The notes under the pieces were generated by a model that searched no databases, had not been told where the DNA came from, and saw only the letters and a list, made by a program, of their open reading frames with translations. A DNA stretch of 64,000 bases, from assembly GCA_032622095.1 (NCBI GenBank), contig CP136064.1:38614426-38678425 (forward strand), read 5' to 3'. This stretch comes from Siphonodentalium dalli (taxonomy: Eukaryota; Mollusca; Scaphopoda; Gadilida; Siphonodentaliidae). The position numbers and the translations under genes were made by a program. Within the stretch, counting starts at the first letter, position 1; each line of letters opens with the position of its first letter. Of the stretch, positions 1 to 12,507 are shown in pieces.

Positions 1-3000
1 TTGATGAGATTTCGAGTGCAACAGGGGAGGTGGGTGGGTTTTTAAAAAAAAATTTAACATGTTGTTTCCCAACTTTCCTATTATTCTTACTCTAGAGCTA
101 CTACTTATATATAATGACCAAAAACTGTGGTGTATACTTCCCAATATAATGTAGGTACATGGCTAGATCACGTCTTCTCGGTCCACAACAGCTTGTGATA
201 TCGGTTGCAGGGTTTCCGCCAGGGGAAAATTAATGAGTCCGCATTGGGTTAGGCCAAAAAAAAATAATCTGTGTTTCCGGTTACCCGACCGACCTGCCGA
301 AATTGGGCCGACCTGGACTTTTTTTTTCAAATTTCAACCCAAATCAAAAAATTTCAACCCAAAAAAAATATAAAAAAAATAAAAAAAATTTAATGCATGT
401 CATTGGCATGTAAACACATCAAAATCGTTAAGTATATACTATATACTATGTTTACATTAAGCAGCAATAATTTTAGATGGAATTTTCAAAAACAATTTAC
501 TTCTATTAAAATACATGTCCATTTGTGGTTGCAGATGAATCCCAATCTCACCAATAAAGCTGCAGTCTTTAAAACCTGCCTGTGGTAATCTTGTTTGTTC
601 AACTCCCATGTCTTATGGGAAGAAGTCTTTAATATCTGCTAGAGAGCAATATACATGTAGAAGACTTTCTATATCAGAATTTAAAGTTCCTCTCCCCAGT
701 CAATCGAGGATTCATAGTGTTCAGGCATAGTTACTAGTATGTATACAGACAGTATACTGCATGTCTACCATATCAAACGCCCTTCTGGGATGGGCACTAA
801 AAAGCACATGAAATTATCTACTGGTTTGTTTGGGTATATAAAACTTACAAGCATGGCAGGGTAATTTCCAGGCCAGTTTTGGTACCTGTAACAGGTATGG
901 GCGCCCAAACTCCAGGTGCCCAAAAAACAGTTAGAAAGAAGAAACATTCCTCAGATAATTTGTTTTTTGACCATTATTACTAGAAAACAAACACAACTAA
1001 CACTAAATCATCAAATAAAGCAATAAATTGTCATTTTATGGCAGTATGTACATGTAGTTCAAGGGGAGGCCACCCCATACCCTCCCCAACTTAGGGCTGC
1101 GGCCTTCGGATATGACTTTGGCATATAAACAGGTGTCCCCAAATAATTACTGGAAACTACACTGAAGCATGCATATGCCAATTTGAATGCTGAGGTGTGG
1201 TACCTCAGTCAAGGTGTGGCCTGTGGTACCATTTTCAGTGTGGTGTGGGACTTTATATTTCAGTGCAGTTGAGGGATGTCTGAGGAACATTTACACCCTG
1301 TGCAATGTGTCCGAGGTGCATGTGAGATATGCGTCTTAGGTCCTGAGGTGCATGACCAAATATTTAAGTGAGGTTTGAATTAATATTATACAAGTTATGT
1401 TATTATAAAGTAATAGTGTATGTCTTGGGCCTGTTGATATGTCAATATTGTGCTCTGAGAAAGATGTGCCACCACAATCTAAACTGAGAGAATAATTACA
1501 AGAGAGCTGCATAATTGAGTGCCTGGGTGGCATTTGTTTGTTCACATTGACAATACTTATCATATTATTGTGCTACATTAACTGTTTACTTGCAATATAC
1601 ATGGACAGCCTTAACACAAGTATAAAGAGTAAGCATTAATGTACTTCTTAACTGTTCGGGGAAAAAATAAAAAAATATTACCAAAAAAAAAAAAATCCCT
1701 ACCTACCTACCTGGAATTTTTTGGCACCGTAAGGCCAAAGTGAAAAATAGGTGTGTTTCCACTCCCATCCATAAAAAAAACATGGGCGGGGGGGGGGGGG
1801 GGGGTGGCTTTTCACTTCTTTTTTTTTTTCACTTTATTTTTTCGCGGGGAAATTCAAATATCAAATTTGTGCTATCTTTCTAATAATTATGTCATTTATG
1901 AACTTATTGTGAAGGCTAACAATGTATGTACTGAATTTCAGTGCCTTGTATTTAATCTACATGTGCAAATTGTACATATGTTCATTAATATTCAATAAAA
2001 CAACTAGTTTCAATATTTACAAGTGTAGAATAACTTTCCACATAATTGGGCGTCAAGGCCTTTGGGGCGATTCTTTTCATAGACTTGAAAAAAGGTGTTG
2101 CAGTGGGGAACCTTTGTCATTTTGTTTCTGCCTTGCGCCATGTGTATGCATTTAAAAAACTTAAGTGCCAACACGCTGCTGGCACTTGTTTGGGACGACA
2201 TGTTGACACTATTTCCCGGATGTTGGCAAAATTGTTTTAGATCTTCCGGTAAATATACACTCCGGCTTCCGTTCGGTAAATTACCGTAGGCCTATATCAT
2301 CCGGTTGTTACAGTCCGTTCTTTTCAGACACCGTTGGAAGTTTTGGGACAGATGTATTCTTTGCGATTGCGTTCGCGTAAATATTGTGTAGCATTATTTT
2401 GCCGGTATATTTGGGCATGTCGTTAGTTGACGTACATTAATAATGCGGTCATAAACTCATCACCCTAATGCCGCCATGGAGCTTCATTTTACAGTGTGTC
2501 TGAAAACCACGTGCGCGTTTGTTTTTGTTTACAATCTGTTGCTATATCGGTCACAACACGGAATTTTATTGTCAGTGGGTCGATTTAATAACCAAATAAG
2601 GATACAATTTTAGTATGCTTGTTTATGCGAGAGGTCTATATATAACAATATAAATAGTGTAGTAATTAATTCACGTGGAAATAGTAAATACATCGTATTT
2701 TATTTTTCGGGATTTGGAAAATAAATAAAGTGAGTTTCGTCGGGGGGTTTTGAGGTGGGGATGGCGGGGGAGTTGAAACATGCCTATTTTTCGCTTTGGC
2801 CTAATAGGAAACAAATATTTTATTTTTTTTGGCCTTAACACACAACGCGTCGGGACGACCATGGTTCGTCCAGTCAGGCGAAAAAAAATTATTTGATACT
2901 GAAAAGTAGCCATTTCCTTGTGCACCTGAGTGTCCCACAAAACAATCCAAAGCTACGTATATTACGCAAGTCGATCATTTCCGTGGGTGCATTAATTCTG

Positions 3001-3767
3001 TTGATGGTATCCAGATAATTAATCATGTAATTACGCACGTAAGACTATATAAATGAACAAGCTACGAGTTAGTGTTTATAAATTTATATTAAACTTACAA
3101 TAAGATTCCGACAGGTATACTGAATCTAAACACTAACGAGAGGCCGATCACGATCGGCAGATGTTTAACCCATCCCTTGGCGATAGTAAATTGTTATAAT
3201 CAGAATCATAATCTTTTAATGTTGAATTATAGAGTATACTGTTATGATATGAAGTAGTATATGGCAAATGTACATAATAACCAGTAATAACACAAATTAT
3301 TGGAATGTATGAGTCAATATAGAAGGGTTAATATAACGTCTAAACTCTAGAGCCTGTCACCACTATCATAGTATAAGCAGTTCTATTCATGTTGTTGCAA
3401 ATTGCCATGTGAGATATCAAAATAATATAATTATTTATTTAATGGAAAAGGTTAAAAGACATGGAATGGGTAAAAGGGTTTAAATCACCTATCTCTGCCC
3501 TGTTTGATCCAATGTAGTCCCATCATCCAAGGACTTAGAGAGCTCCATTGGTCTAGTTAAATAAATTCACATTAAGTTGTGGTTAATAAGATAGCTAAAT
3601 CAATTTATCCAATAATTCACTAATTTGTGTCTCTTATACAGAGGGAACATATGAGGGCTATAAATAACTCTCAATAAACCATGTCTTTTTATCTCTCTCA
3701 CAGAGAAGCTGTGAGGCTGAGGTATTCATTAATTGTAAGTTACTTGGGTTATAATTGGATAATTCTT
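1..3767. other. Intergenic DNA, no gene recognised
   Basis: AT-rich with pieces of dispersed repeats (163-335, 1617-1850, 2740-2880) and a G-homopolymer of about 17-18 at 1787-1804. The stretch 2200-2560 is somewhat richer in CpG, but no exon or promoter can be supported. Confidence 0.6.
253..335 (+). repeat. Dispersed motif: ggccaaaaaaaa ... tgtttccggttacccgacc
   Basis: A short conserved phrase (ggccaaaaaaaaataa, tgtgtttccggttacccgac) that recurs in pieces around 1728-1775, 2790-2840 (inverted), 11224-11270, 20367-20430, 22055-22105 (inverted) and 26010-26085 (inverted). Probably the conserved end of a dispersed family whose bodies have diverged. Confidence 0.55.
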
Positions 3768-4458
3768 AGTTGAAAAAGGGCCATATCTCTGGTATAACAA
3801 ATTGGATCTAACCCATATTCAAACTCGTTCTGTATTTTGAGTTGAGAAACTCATATACCAAATTTGGCTCCTATCAGATGAAAAATGGTTGCTTTATCGA
3901 AGTATGTGTGAACTATATGTCAAAGGACCAAAACTCCATTAAAAAACATCCGATCAAACCCATATTCGAACTCAATCAGTATGTTGGTCTGAGAACCTCA
4001 TATACCATATTGGGTTACAATCAGATAAAAAATGTTTGAGTTATGGCAGAATTCATGAATTCTAAGTAAAAAAAGGGCCATAACTCTGTAAAAAAAAGTC
4101 TGATCAAACCCATATTCGAACTCGGTCTGTATTTTGGGCCGAGAAACTCACATACCAAATTTGGTTCCGATCAGATAAAAAATGTTTGAGTTATGGCAGA
4201 ATGCGTGAATTCTAAGTCGAAAAAGTTCCATAACTCTGTAAAAAAAAGTCGGATCAAACCCATATTCGAACTCGATCTGTATTTTGGGCTGAAAACCCCA
4301 TATACAAAATTTGGTTTTGATAAGGTAGAAAATGTTTGAGTTATCGCATTACACGTAAAGTGTCTACAGACGGACGGACGGACGGACGGACGGACGAACG
4401 ACGAGTGGTCAATCCGGACAACGACACTATGTTTACCATACATGGTATGGGTAAACAT
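3768..4458. repeat. Four ~150-bp tandem units ending in a GGAC array and a palindrome
   Basis: The phrase cccatattc recurs at 3812, 3959, 4109 and 4259, periods 147, 150 and 150. Each unit also has gataaaaaatgtttgagtta. The block ends in a GGAC simple repeat (about 4369-4399) and the palindrome atgtttaccatacatggtat (4429-4458). Open frames through it are shadows. Confidence 0.85.
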
Positions 4459-7094
4459 AAAAAGCATCTATGCATTGACCAATAATACATGGCAATGAAA
4501 ATTGAATACAGTATTTCCTAGAATTTCAAGTAGCTTCCGTGAAAATTAAACTGAAATGATATATTCTGTCAATCGTAAAACTATTTGTGCGCTGTGACGT
4601 CATACTGCAAGGTTTGTCTGCAGGAGATATTTATAGCGGCGAAATACGAATGATAGCAAAATCTTTCACTCGGAACGCGTAGCTTGTTCAACAGTCTGTA
4701 TTAGTCGAACAACTGACGACCGCAGCTACAGAATAGAGTTTTATCCAACGTGTTATAAAATATAATTGAGTTTTGGCGGGAAATATGAACATGTGCGTCG
4801 TTGATTGTGCTTGGGGACCCAGGCGGGACAACGAAACTATTATTGACCGTATCTTCTGGTCGTAATTTCCTTTTATATATATCCTTTTTATGACTCGTGG
4901 TCACACTGTCCAATCGGCTCGCGGAATACCAGTGTGAACGGCGGAATACCAGTGTTGTACAGGAGAATACCAGTGTTTTTAAGCGATATGATGGTACCAT
5001 AATTAGAACTGGACGGCTAAATAACATGACAAAAGACAATGGAAAGGTATGAGCGATCCATTTTACATTTACCCAGTGGAGAGGTCACCTGGTGATGTTC
5101 AGTTCGACTCTGGGCGATCTGGCCTTCGTTTAAAGCAGAAAAATAGGGTCTACAAACTCGTAGGGTGGAGGTCAAATTTTGCCCTAATCGGTATTCTAGT
5201 GCGTTTTGTTTGATTCCTGAGCATAACTTGCGGAATTTTTTATAAAATTCCTACATCGGAATCTATTGGCAAAACGTGCACATCGAAATCACTGGCGTGT
5301 ATTAGTTGGAAATACACGAAAATAAATCGAAACGAGGGGCGGTGATCACAGAAAATGGCACGGCGAACTACCAGTGCATGCCAACGAGGGCTACCAGTGC
5401 CAAATTTTCTTTATATGGTAAGTTATATCGGATATATGTCGGGGGATGTTTTAGATTCGGTTTAAGCTATAGGAATAGAGCCCGAAGCCGCCATCGCACG
5501 CCGCCGCCGCCAGCCATATTGGCCACAAGCCGCCGCCAGCCATATTATCTCTAACGCCAGCCGCATGAAACAATTTCCGCCGCCGGAATTGTAAAATGGC
5601 TGAGCCATGTGCATGGACTTATATGTTTTAAAAGGACAACTGTACTGCGAATCGCAAATAACTAACCCGCATTGCCTAATATTGGCATACTCGTATGGAC
5701 ACGGTATGGTTGTTACACTATCAGAATACCCGGGGCCTCTCATTGTGGAATAGACTATTTCAATGCATGCTTTCATATAACGGAGTGGGAACATCCATTC
5801 AGTATTGAAAGAGTTTAACGTATAAATTATTTATTTCGACACGATCTCAGTCTCAGACATCGCTGATATTTGTCAATATATGCACATAACCTGTAGAAGA
5901 GAATAGAAAATAGTTTGAAATATTATATATCAATACTATCGGATTCAGCATTCAATGATGCATGCATATATCGCAAGATGCCAGTGATGATATAGCCGTC
6001 TGAAGTCGACAGAAGTCCCAATCTAACTTATACCGATTAGATAGATGGGAAACTACATAGTACATCACTGCGAGTCCTTTACTGAGTCCTTCGTGTATTT
6101 CGCCATAATGGAAAAGCCCAACACCAAAAGAATACGCATGGTCTGGAATTATACGAGTTCACAACAAACGCCAACAACAAGCGGGTGTCTATAACCGGGG
6201 ATTGGGAAAATTTCGGAAGCGAAATACGCAGAATGATAACGTCTCAGCCGGCTGAGCCGCCATATTTCGTCAGCCACGAACGTCGCGACTGAGCCGGCTT
6301 AGCTAGATAACCAGCCACCAAAATTGGTTGAGCCAGCCGTGAAAACTATTTGTCGTGACTTCGGGGTCTATATAGGAATGTCTCATCCCCTCATCAAATT
6401 TGGGCACAATCGATCTAGAATGGTACATGTGTGGGTCTCTTGATATGAAAGTTCGAAATTTTAAGTACGGCGATACTCAACATTGGTGGAACATAAAGTA
6501 ACAATTTAGTTGACAAGAGTTTAAATTTCCCTTTATTCGGTATTGGCACTGAGTTAGTTCCATATCAATTGGATTCAAACAGTTAGTTTAAACTAATGTT
6601 TAACATTTGCAAATAAGTCTATCATTAAATAGGGAAGACGTTCTAATTCTAATGGAATGATATTTCTAATTATCCTAGCAAATGTTGCATATATGGGGTA
6701 GACTTGTTCCCAAAATTTAGAAAGTAATTGATATTATGGGGCATGCATATCTTTGCCTATATGTTGAGTTCTTCGTCGATTTTAAGGCGTTGCCGTATGT
6801 ATATGCATGCATGGATATGTGTGTGTCATTATTTGATGTATTGGATGTCTTAACTAAAGATGAATGAGTTATATATATGTGTGTATATATGTATGTGCTG
6901 ATGAATCAGTGAGTGATTGGCGAGTCGATGGTTGGCTGGATTATTTTTGGTTGATCGTTGCGTGGTGATTGGACGTATGTTGTGGATACGTGTACAAATA
7001 GATTGATATATTTTATGACTGAGTGTGCATATGGATAAATCTAGGGGTTTATTTTATGCATACCTAATTTTCTCTTTATTTTTCTCTTTTCAGA

Positions 7095-7373
7095 AAAGGA
7101 AAGCGTGGCAATCAATGGGACAAGAGGAAAAGAATAAAATTTGAAGAAAAAAAATGTGACAGCGGAAACGGACACGATAGTGAAAATGCGGAGCCAGATG
7201 TGACTGGGCCAGTAACACCGGGGTCACAGTCAGGTGTGCCCAGCAAGCAACTTTCATGGGCGCCCTTTAAGAGAGCGATCTATAACCGCGGGATCATCCC
7301 AGCAAGGAGAGTGCTTTTTCAACAAGGAGGCACGATGGATATTCAATACCAGCTAAAGCAACAACCGCCTTAA
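7095..7373 (+). CDS. Exon-like open frame inside the 4902-8848 element
   Basis: After a good acceptor (ctcttttcag ending 7093) a frame of 92 codons is open to a TAA at 7371. It encodes a basic then acidic peptide (KRGNQWDKRKRIKFEEKK, later PVTPGSQSGVPSKQLSWAPF). It may be an exon of the element's own protein. No family is recognised. The composition is more GC-rich than the surrounding DNA. Confidence 0.35.
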   Translation, partial: KGKRGNQWDKRKRIKFEEKKCDSGNGHDSENAEPDVTGPVTPGSQSGVPSKQLSWAPFKRAIYNRGIIPARRVLFQQGGTMDIQYQLKQQPP

Positions 7374-7758
7374 AAGGAACTGGATATACTTGAAAGACAT
7401 AAAAACTTTTTTCGATCTGATTGCTAAAGAAAAAATCCCGATGGAGAACATTTCATTCCGTGTATTTATCGAGACAGTTCGGTTGTTTTCCCTAAATTCA
7501 ACCACGCAAATGAGATAATCCGCGGAGACAACGGCATTCTGGAAAACAGGATACAGGCTTTTTGGAGAACAAATCAACTTGCTTATAAACAATATAAACA
7601 TATAAACAAGGCAGCATAACTGATAGATGTCGCAACCAATCACCACGGATTATATTTAAAGCAATTGATTTATTCGCCACTCACCATTAGGCCAAACAGA
7701 TTTTGGCATTTTATAATGTAATTGTTCAGCTACTGTACAAATTCGGAAAATTGCATTT

Positions 7759-8133
7759 AAAGTGATATGAAACACTCCGGTAGGGTGATCAAATAGAAAT
7801 GGAGAACAATCTTGTTCAAAGTAGTTATGTTTACAAATATTATATGTATATTGACAACACATATCGTCATTCTTATATATTAATTAAATGCAGTGACTGT
7901 CGACGACGAAATCATTTTCGTTAGTTTATCGCCGATAGATGCGTCCCGAATCGAGTAGTAAATATTTACAATTTAGCGTAGTTCTGACAATGTTTTCTAT
8001 GGAGCGGTACGGTTGATTTGCTTGAAGTTTCGGTTATGTTAATATAATGCTATATACATCCCTCCAGTTGGCAGCACATTAATGCTAACTTATCAGTTTC
8101 ACGCACCCGAATAAGTACACAGTATGTCTTTAA
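7759..8133. repeat. 375-bp dispersed repeat, copy 1
   Basis: It starts agtgatatgaaacactccgg and matches 22447-22820 along its length with small differences. Here it lies inside the inverted-repeat element, so either that element carries it as cargo or it inserted there. No coding sequence. Confidence 0.75.
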
Positions 8134-8849
8134 ACTGACGTATCCCAATAGTTTTAAGAACATCAATTCTACAAAAACGCCATATTCTGACCTGGACATC
8201 ATGAAATTTGTTCTATATTTTACACTAACTTTGAGTATCGACATATATAGTTGAAGTTTCGTACTTTCCTATTATAGATCCACATATTTACCCTTCTAGA
8301 TCAACTTTGTCGTTATTTTGGGAATGGTGAGGCATTTCGGGTGCCCGGTGCTCTGTATGCAGCGTTCATCGACATATACCCGATATAACTTACCATATAA
8401 AGAAAATTTGGCACTGGTAGCCCTCGTTGGCATGCACTGGTAGTTCGCCGTGCCATTTTCTGTTATCACCGCCCCTCGTTCCAATATATTCCGCTGTCGG
8501 AATTTTATAAAAAATTCCGCAAGTTATGCCCAGGAATTAAACAAAACGCACTAGAATACCGATTAGGGCAAAATTTGATCTCCACCCTACGAGTTTGTAG
8601 ACCCTATTTTTCTGCTTCAAACAAAGGCCAGATCGACAAGAGTCGAACTGAACATCACCAGGTGACCTCTCCACTGGGTAAATGTAAAATGGATCGCTCA
8701 TATCTTTCCATTGTCTTTTGTCATGTTATTTAGCCGTCCAGTTCTAATTATGGTATCATCACATCGCTTAAAAACACTGGTATTCTCCTGTACAACACTG
8801 GTATTCCGCCGTTCACACTGGTATTCCGCGAGCCGATTGGACAGTGTGA

Positions 8850-10363
8850 TGGTTAGTTTGCGCTGAACTGAATGCGACGTAAAAAAACAGACCCATTTAT
8901 GGCACCGATTTGCTGACTAAATAAGTCTGCAGCTGACGCACGTGAAGCTCGAGCAATTCGGCATACCGCACTGAGTCCTGCGAGCAGCTTATTCTGATGG
9001 CATTGATGTTTGCCGCCTTTGATGTTTTGCTCCAATGTATTTGCGTGCTATTCTTATTGTTTTTTCGGGAGATGGACTGTGTCGATTTCATTTGTCAATA
9101 TTAATGAAAATATTAAAGTGTAGATGTATAGCCTGTCGACACAGACAAGACTGAATAAGTTTTTAATAACGTCATTTATTTGTGTATGAGCGGGATTTCA
9201 TGCAACGACCGACGGGGGGGAATGGGTCCGTGGGACGGACCCGCAGTCGGCCTGGCGGAAACCCTGCGGTTGGGGTGATCCAACCGGCGATATCCCAAAC
9301 AATATCCCAAACTATTGGGATATCCCAAACTGTTGCGGACAGAGAAACTTTTTCTTTTTTTCATTTTTGTGCAATAAATTGTTTGAAAATCAAATTGTGC
9401 AATCCGCTTAAAAGAAAAGTAGGTGACGTGTATACATGCTTCGAAAAAAAATGCCACTTTTCAATATAATTCAACGGGGAATCGCATTTTCACATAAATT
9501 TGGAAGAGGAATTTCACTCACGGGTGGCATGGCCGCGTGTTGAGCGAGAAAAGAACGAAAACGAGCACGTGTTCGTGTAACCACGCCCACAAAAAAAAAA
9601 TAATAATCAAATTTGTTAACAATTAGCGGCATATAATTTAATCAAACAAAACATATCTCTAATTATATTGTTTTTGAGAATAAAAATATTAAACTATTTT
9701 TGCTGACATTATCAATTTATATATTTAATTTTAAGTTGCATTGTGGGTAAAATCCGCCCATCTTGAAGCATGAATAAATTTCATTCTATTTATTTTTAAT
9801 AATTCTTGTAAGTTTGTTATTAAAATAACTCCAGGATCGGTCTTGCTGGCGAGTCGTCTTTGTCTGTAAATATATGATGAACAAATATGTGTTCACTTTT
9901 CTCTTAATTTCAATTTGCTTCGTTTAAAAACGCAGTCACCTTGGTTTCGATGCCTCGCACTAACCGGAAGTGAATCAGAATCTCTCCTAAAAAAATTGAG
10001 CCGCGACATTCGTGAAAATACCCCTCCACTGCCAAAAGTTTCACGACTTTCGTTGTCTCATATTGGTTCTGCAGCTATATAACCATATCTTAGTTCTTAC
10101 TGTAATCTCACACGACTGCAATTAACCACAATACTAGTGCTCACGAGTCGCATCAAATTAATTCAAAATCGCAGCCAAATCGTGCCGATTCGTGGGTATC
10201 TAATTCAATACAGTTTCAAATTCATCTACTTGATACTCCATCGGCATCGTCCTCAATGTGCTGAGGATTATGTTGAGGCGCATGAAATTTAAAAACAGAA
10301 AAGCATATTTATTTTTTTGGTTATTATGATGATTTATTAAAATAAGTTGGAGCTTCATACTAT
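8850..10363. other. Intergenic DNA, no gene recognised
   Basis: Contains a small GC-richer patch (9200-9340) with three copies of atatcccaaac and an inverted ccgcagggtttcc relation to 205-225. No coding exon is supported. Confidence 0.6.
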
Positions 10364-11165
10364 TTAGAAGCTGTCTGTTTGTTTACAGGTAGGAACATAT
10401 GTTTTGTGATTTCGGATTTGAAAAGTTCTGTCCGTGTTGTGGCAGTTTAAGAATATATCACGGGGGAGTTTGTTCCAATTTATGATTGTGCGTGGGAGAA
10501 AGAAGGCTTCGATATAGTTTCTGTCAGCTTTAGCAGTACGGAGGAACTTGTGGCCCCTAGTAGGCACAAATGGTAGGGAGATGTCTACATCTTGATGGCG
10601 GATTTTGTATAGCATGACCAGAGAGGAGAAGATTCTTCTTTGTTGAAGGGTTTGCCAATTTAGTGTGTGGAGCAGATCAGTTATGCTGTCTCTGTCATCG
10701 CTACCATAGTTGTATCTATTTAGAGTGCAGCGTGCAGCCCGTCTCTGTACAATTTCTACTTTCTCTGAGAGGTACTGCTGCCATGGGTCCCATATTGAGC
10801 TACAGTATTCCAGTTGTGGTCTAACATATGTTTTGTAGGCAAGGGCTTTTGTTTTGTAGTTTTTTGTTTTCACGTTACGTCTTAGGAATCGGAGGGTAGC
10901 ATTGGCTTTATTTATGATGGTTGTGATGTGGGTTTTCCATGATAGGTCGTTTGAGATGGTTATGCCGAGATATTTTGTAGCTTCTGTTGATTTGAGTAGC
11001 TGGTTATGGAGTGTGTAGTCATGGAGAATATGGTTTTCTTTATGAGCGAATCGTATGACTTCGCATTTACTAGGGTTGAATGAAATAAGCCATTCTTTCT
11101 CCCAGTTTTCAAGTTTGTGCAGGTCATTTTGTAGGATAGTATCAACATAGTCAACAATTATGTTT
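10364..11165 (-). pseudogene. Non-LTR retrotransposon fragment, reverse transcriptase C-terminal part
   Basis: A minus-strand frame is open from about 11165 to a stop at 10364. It reads as the region after the catalytic core of a non-LTR reverse transcriptase: ENWEKEWLISFNPSKCEV, then the KYLGITISNDLSWKTHI block, then YVRPQLEYCSSIWDPW, RRAARC and INWNKLPRDI. This order is typical of jockey/CR1-like elements. The catalytic domain and endonuclease are missing, so the copy is truncated at its 5' end, which is usual for this class. It is intact enough to suggest a fairly recent insertion. Confidence 0.85.
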
Positions 11166-11239
11166 GATTTGAGCTGCGAACATCAGCTCATCTCCTTGGA
11201 GACATCACAAGGTCTGACACGTGATGCCAAAAAAAACCT

Positions 11240-12507
11240 GTGTTTCCAGTGACCCGCCCACCCCTATTCCGTCACCCCGACCGTATGCATAAAAATAAAA
11301 TACTTACTTACTTATGGTTACTTATGCTTTTAGTGGACTCTGGCTCCTGTGGTTGCCACTGTACATTTATACTTGTACATGACACGTCAACTAGAGAATT
11401 ATCTGATAGGGACTTGTTGCATGTTTGAGAGATTGTCAGATTTGTTTCCAATTCAGCCTTAAAGTTGTACTTCACCTCTTGCTTGTCCCAATGGTGATCC
11501 AGGTTGTTCTTGAATTGATTCATTTTTTCTGAATATACAACTTTTTCTGGTAGGTTGTTCCATGTTTCCTCTACTCTCTGGCTGAATGAATATTTTCTTG
11601 TGTTGTAATTTGATCCCTCTAGATATAATTTGTAATTGAGTCCTCTAGTTCTTTTGTCAGTATTTCTTGTTAGTATGTCTGCAACTTCCTGGTCATATGT
11701 GTTAAAGATTTTATAACACTCTATCATGTCACCTCTATGTCTTCTGTATTGGAGTGTGGGAATTTTGAGTCGCTCCAATCTTTTGTCATAGTTTAGGTCT
11801 TTTAGCCCTGGTGCTAATTTCGTTGCCCTTCTCTGAACTCCTTCTAATCGTTCAATGTGTTTTTGTAGGTGGGGTTTCCATGCTGGCTGTGCGTATTCTA
11901 AATGTGGTCGGACCAATCCTTTATATAGCTTCACAAGTGTATTCCCATCTAAGTGTGTAAAAGATCTTCTGATGGCACCCATTACTGATTGTCCTTGCTT
12001 TGTCTTTTCATTGATATGGTTTTCAAACTTGAGCATATTGTCTGTGATTACTCCAATGTCTTTCTCTTCTTCCACGATCTTTAGTTGGCAAATATCCCCC
12101 TGGTTGTTTGTCATTTTATATTCTGGATTGTATCTCGGTTTACCAACGTTCATTGTTACACACTGTTTTGGGTGGAAACGTAGCAGCCACTTGTCTGACC
12201 ATATCTGTAAATCGTCCAGATCTCTTTGTAGGGCTATAATGTCACTTGGTTCTTTTATTTCGTTGAATATTTTGGTGTCATCAGCAAACATCAGTACTTG
12301 AGACTTCACTGTTGTTGGTAAATCATTTATGTCAATGACGAACAGGATAGGCCTAAGGACACTTCCTTGGTGTATACCGCTTAGTACGTCGTGGCTTTTA
12401 GAGACTTCGCCATTCACTACTACTCGCTGTTTTCTGTCCTTGAGAAAATCTTATATCCACTCCAGCATGTTTCCATTTATGCCGTAGCTCATGGCCTTTT
12501 TCATCAG
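11240..12507 (-). pseudogene. Second non-LTR retrotransposon fragment with reverse transcriptase core
   Basis: This minus-strand remnant starts near 12507 with KKAMSYGINGNMLEWI, then has an in-frame TAA at 12451-12453 (WI*DFL). It continues DRKQRVVVNG, GIHQGSVLRPILFVIDIND and the catalytic FADDTKIF, on through YKGLVRPHLEYAQPAW and EGVQRRATK to a C-terminus of the form WNNLPEKVV. The family is again jockey/CR1-like, but the sequence is clearly different from the neighbouring fragment. The 3' end (about 11240-11330) carries short repeats of ATAAGTA on the minus strand, a tail common in this group. It is 5'-truncated and dead because of the stop. Confidence 0.88.

Larger units (their letters stand above)
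4902..8848. mobile_element. 3.95-kb DNA transposon-like element with ~500-bp terminal inverted repeats
   Basis: The left arm (4902 to about 5441) is repeated in inverted orientation at about 8370-8848. The termini read CACACTGTCCAATCGGCTCG. Each arm carries several copies of ggaataccagtg and the block gaggggcggtgatcacag. Flanking 5-mers are GTGGT and ATGGT, a possible 5-bp target duplication with one mismatch. The interior holds an exon-like open stretch (7095-7373) and a segment also found alone at 22447-22820. No transposase catalytic domain is recognised, so the element is probably non-autonomous or decayed. CAC ends with 5-bp duplications would fit a Transib-like transposon. That is inference. 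Confidence 0.7.

Noticed and set aside
11855-12301. 148-codon plus-strand frame
   Set aside because: It is antisense to the non-LTR reverse transcriptase reading frame.
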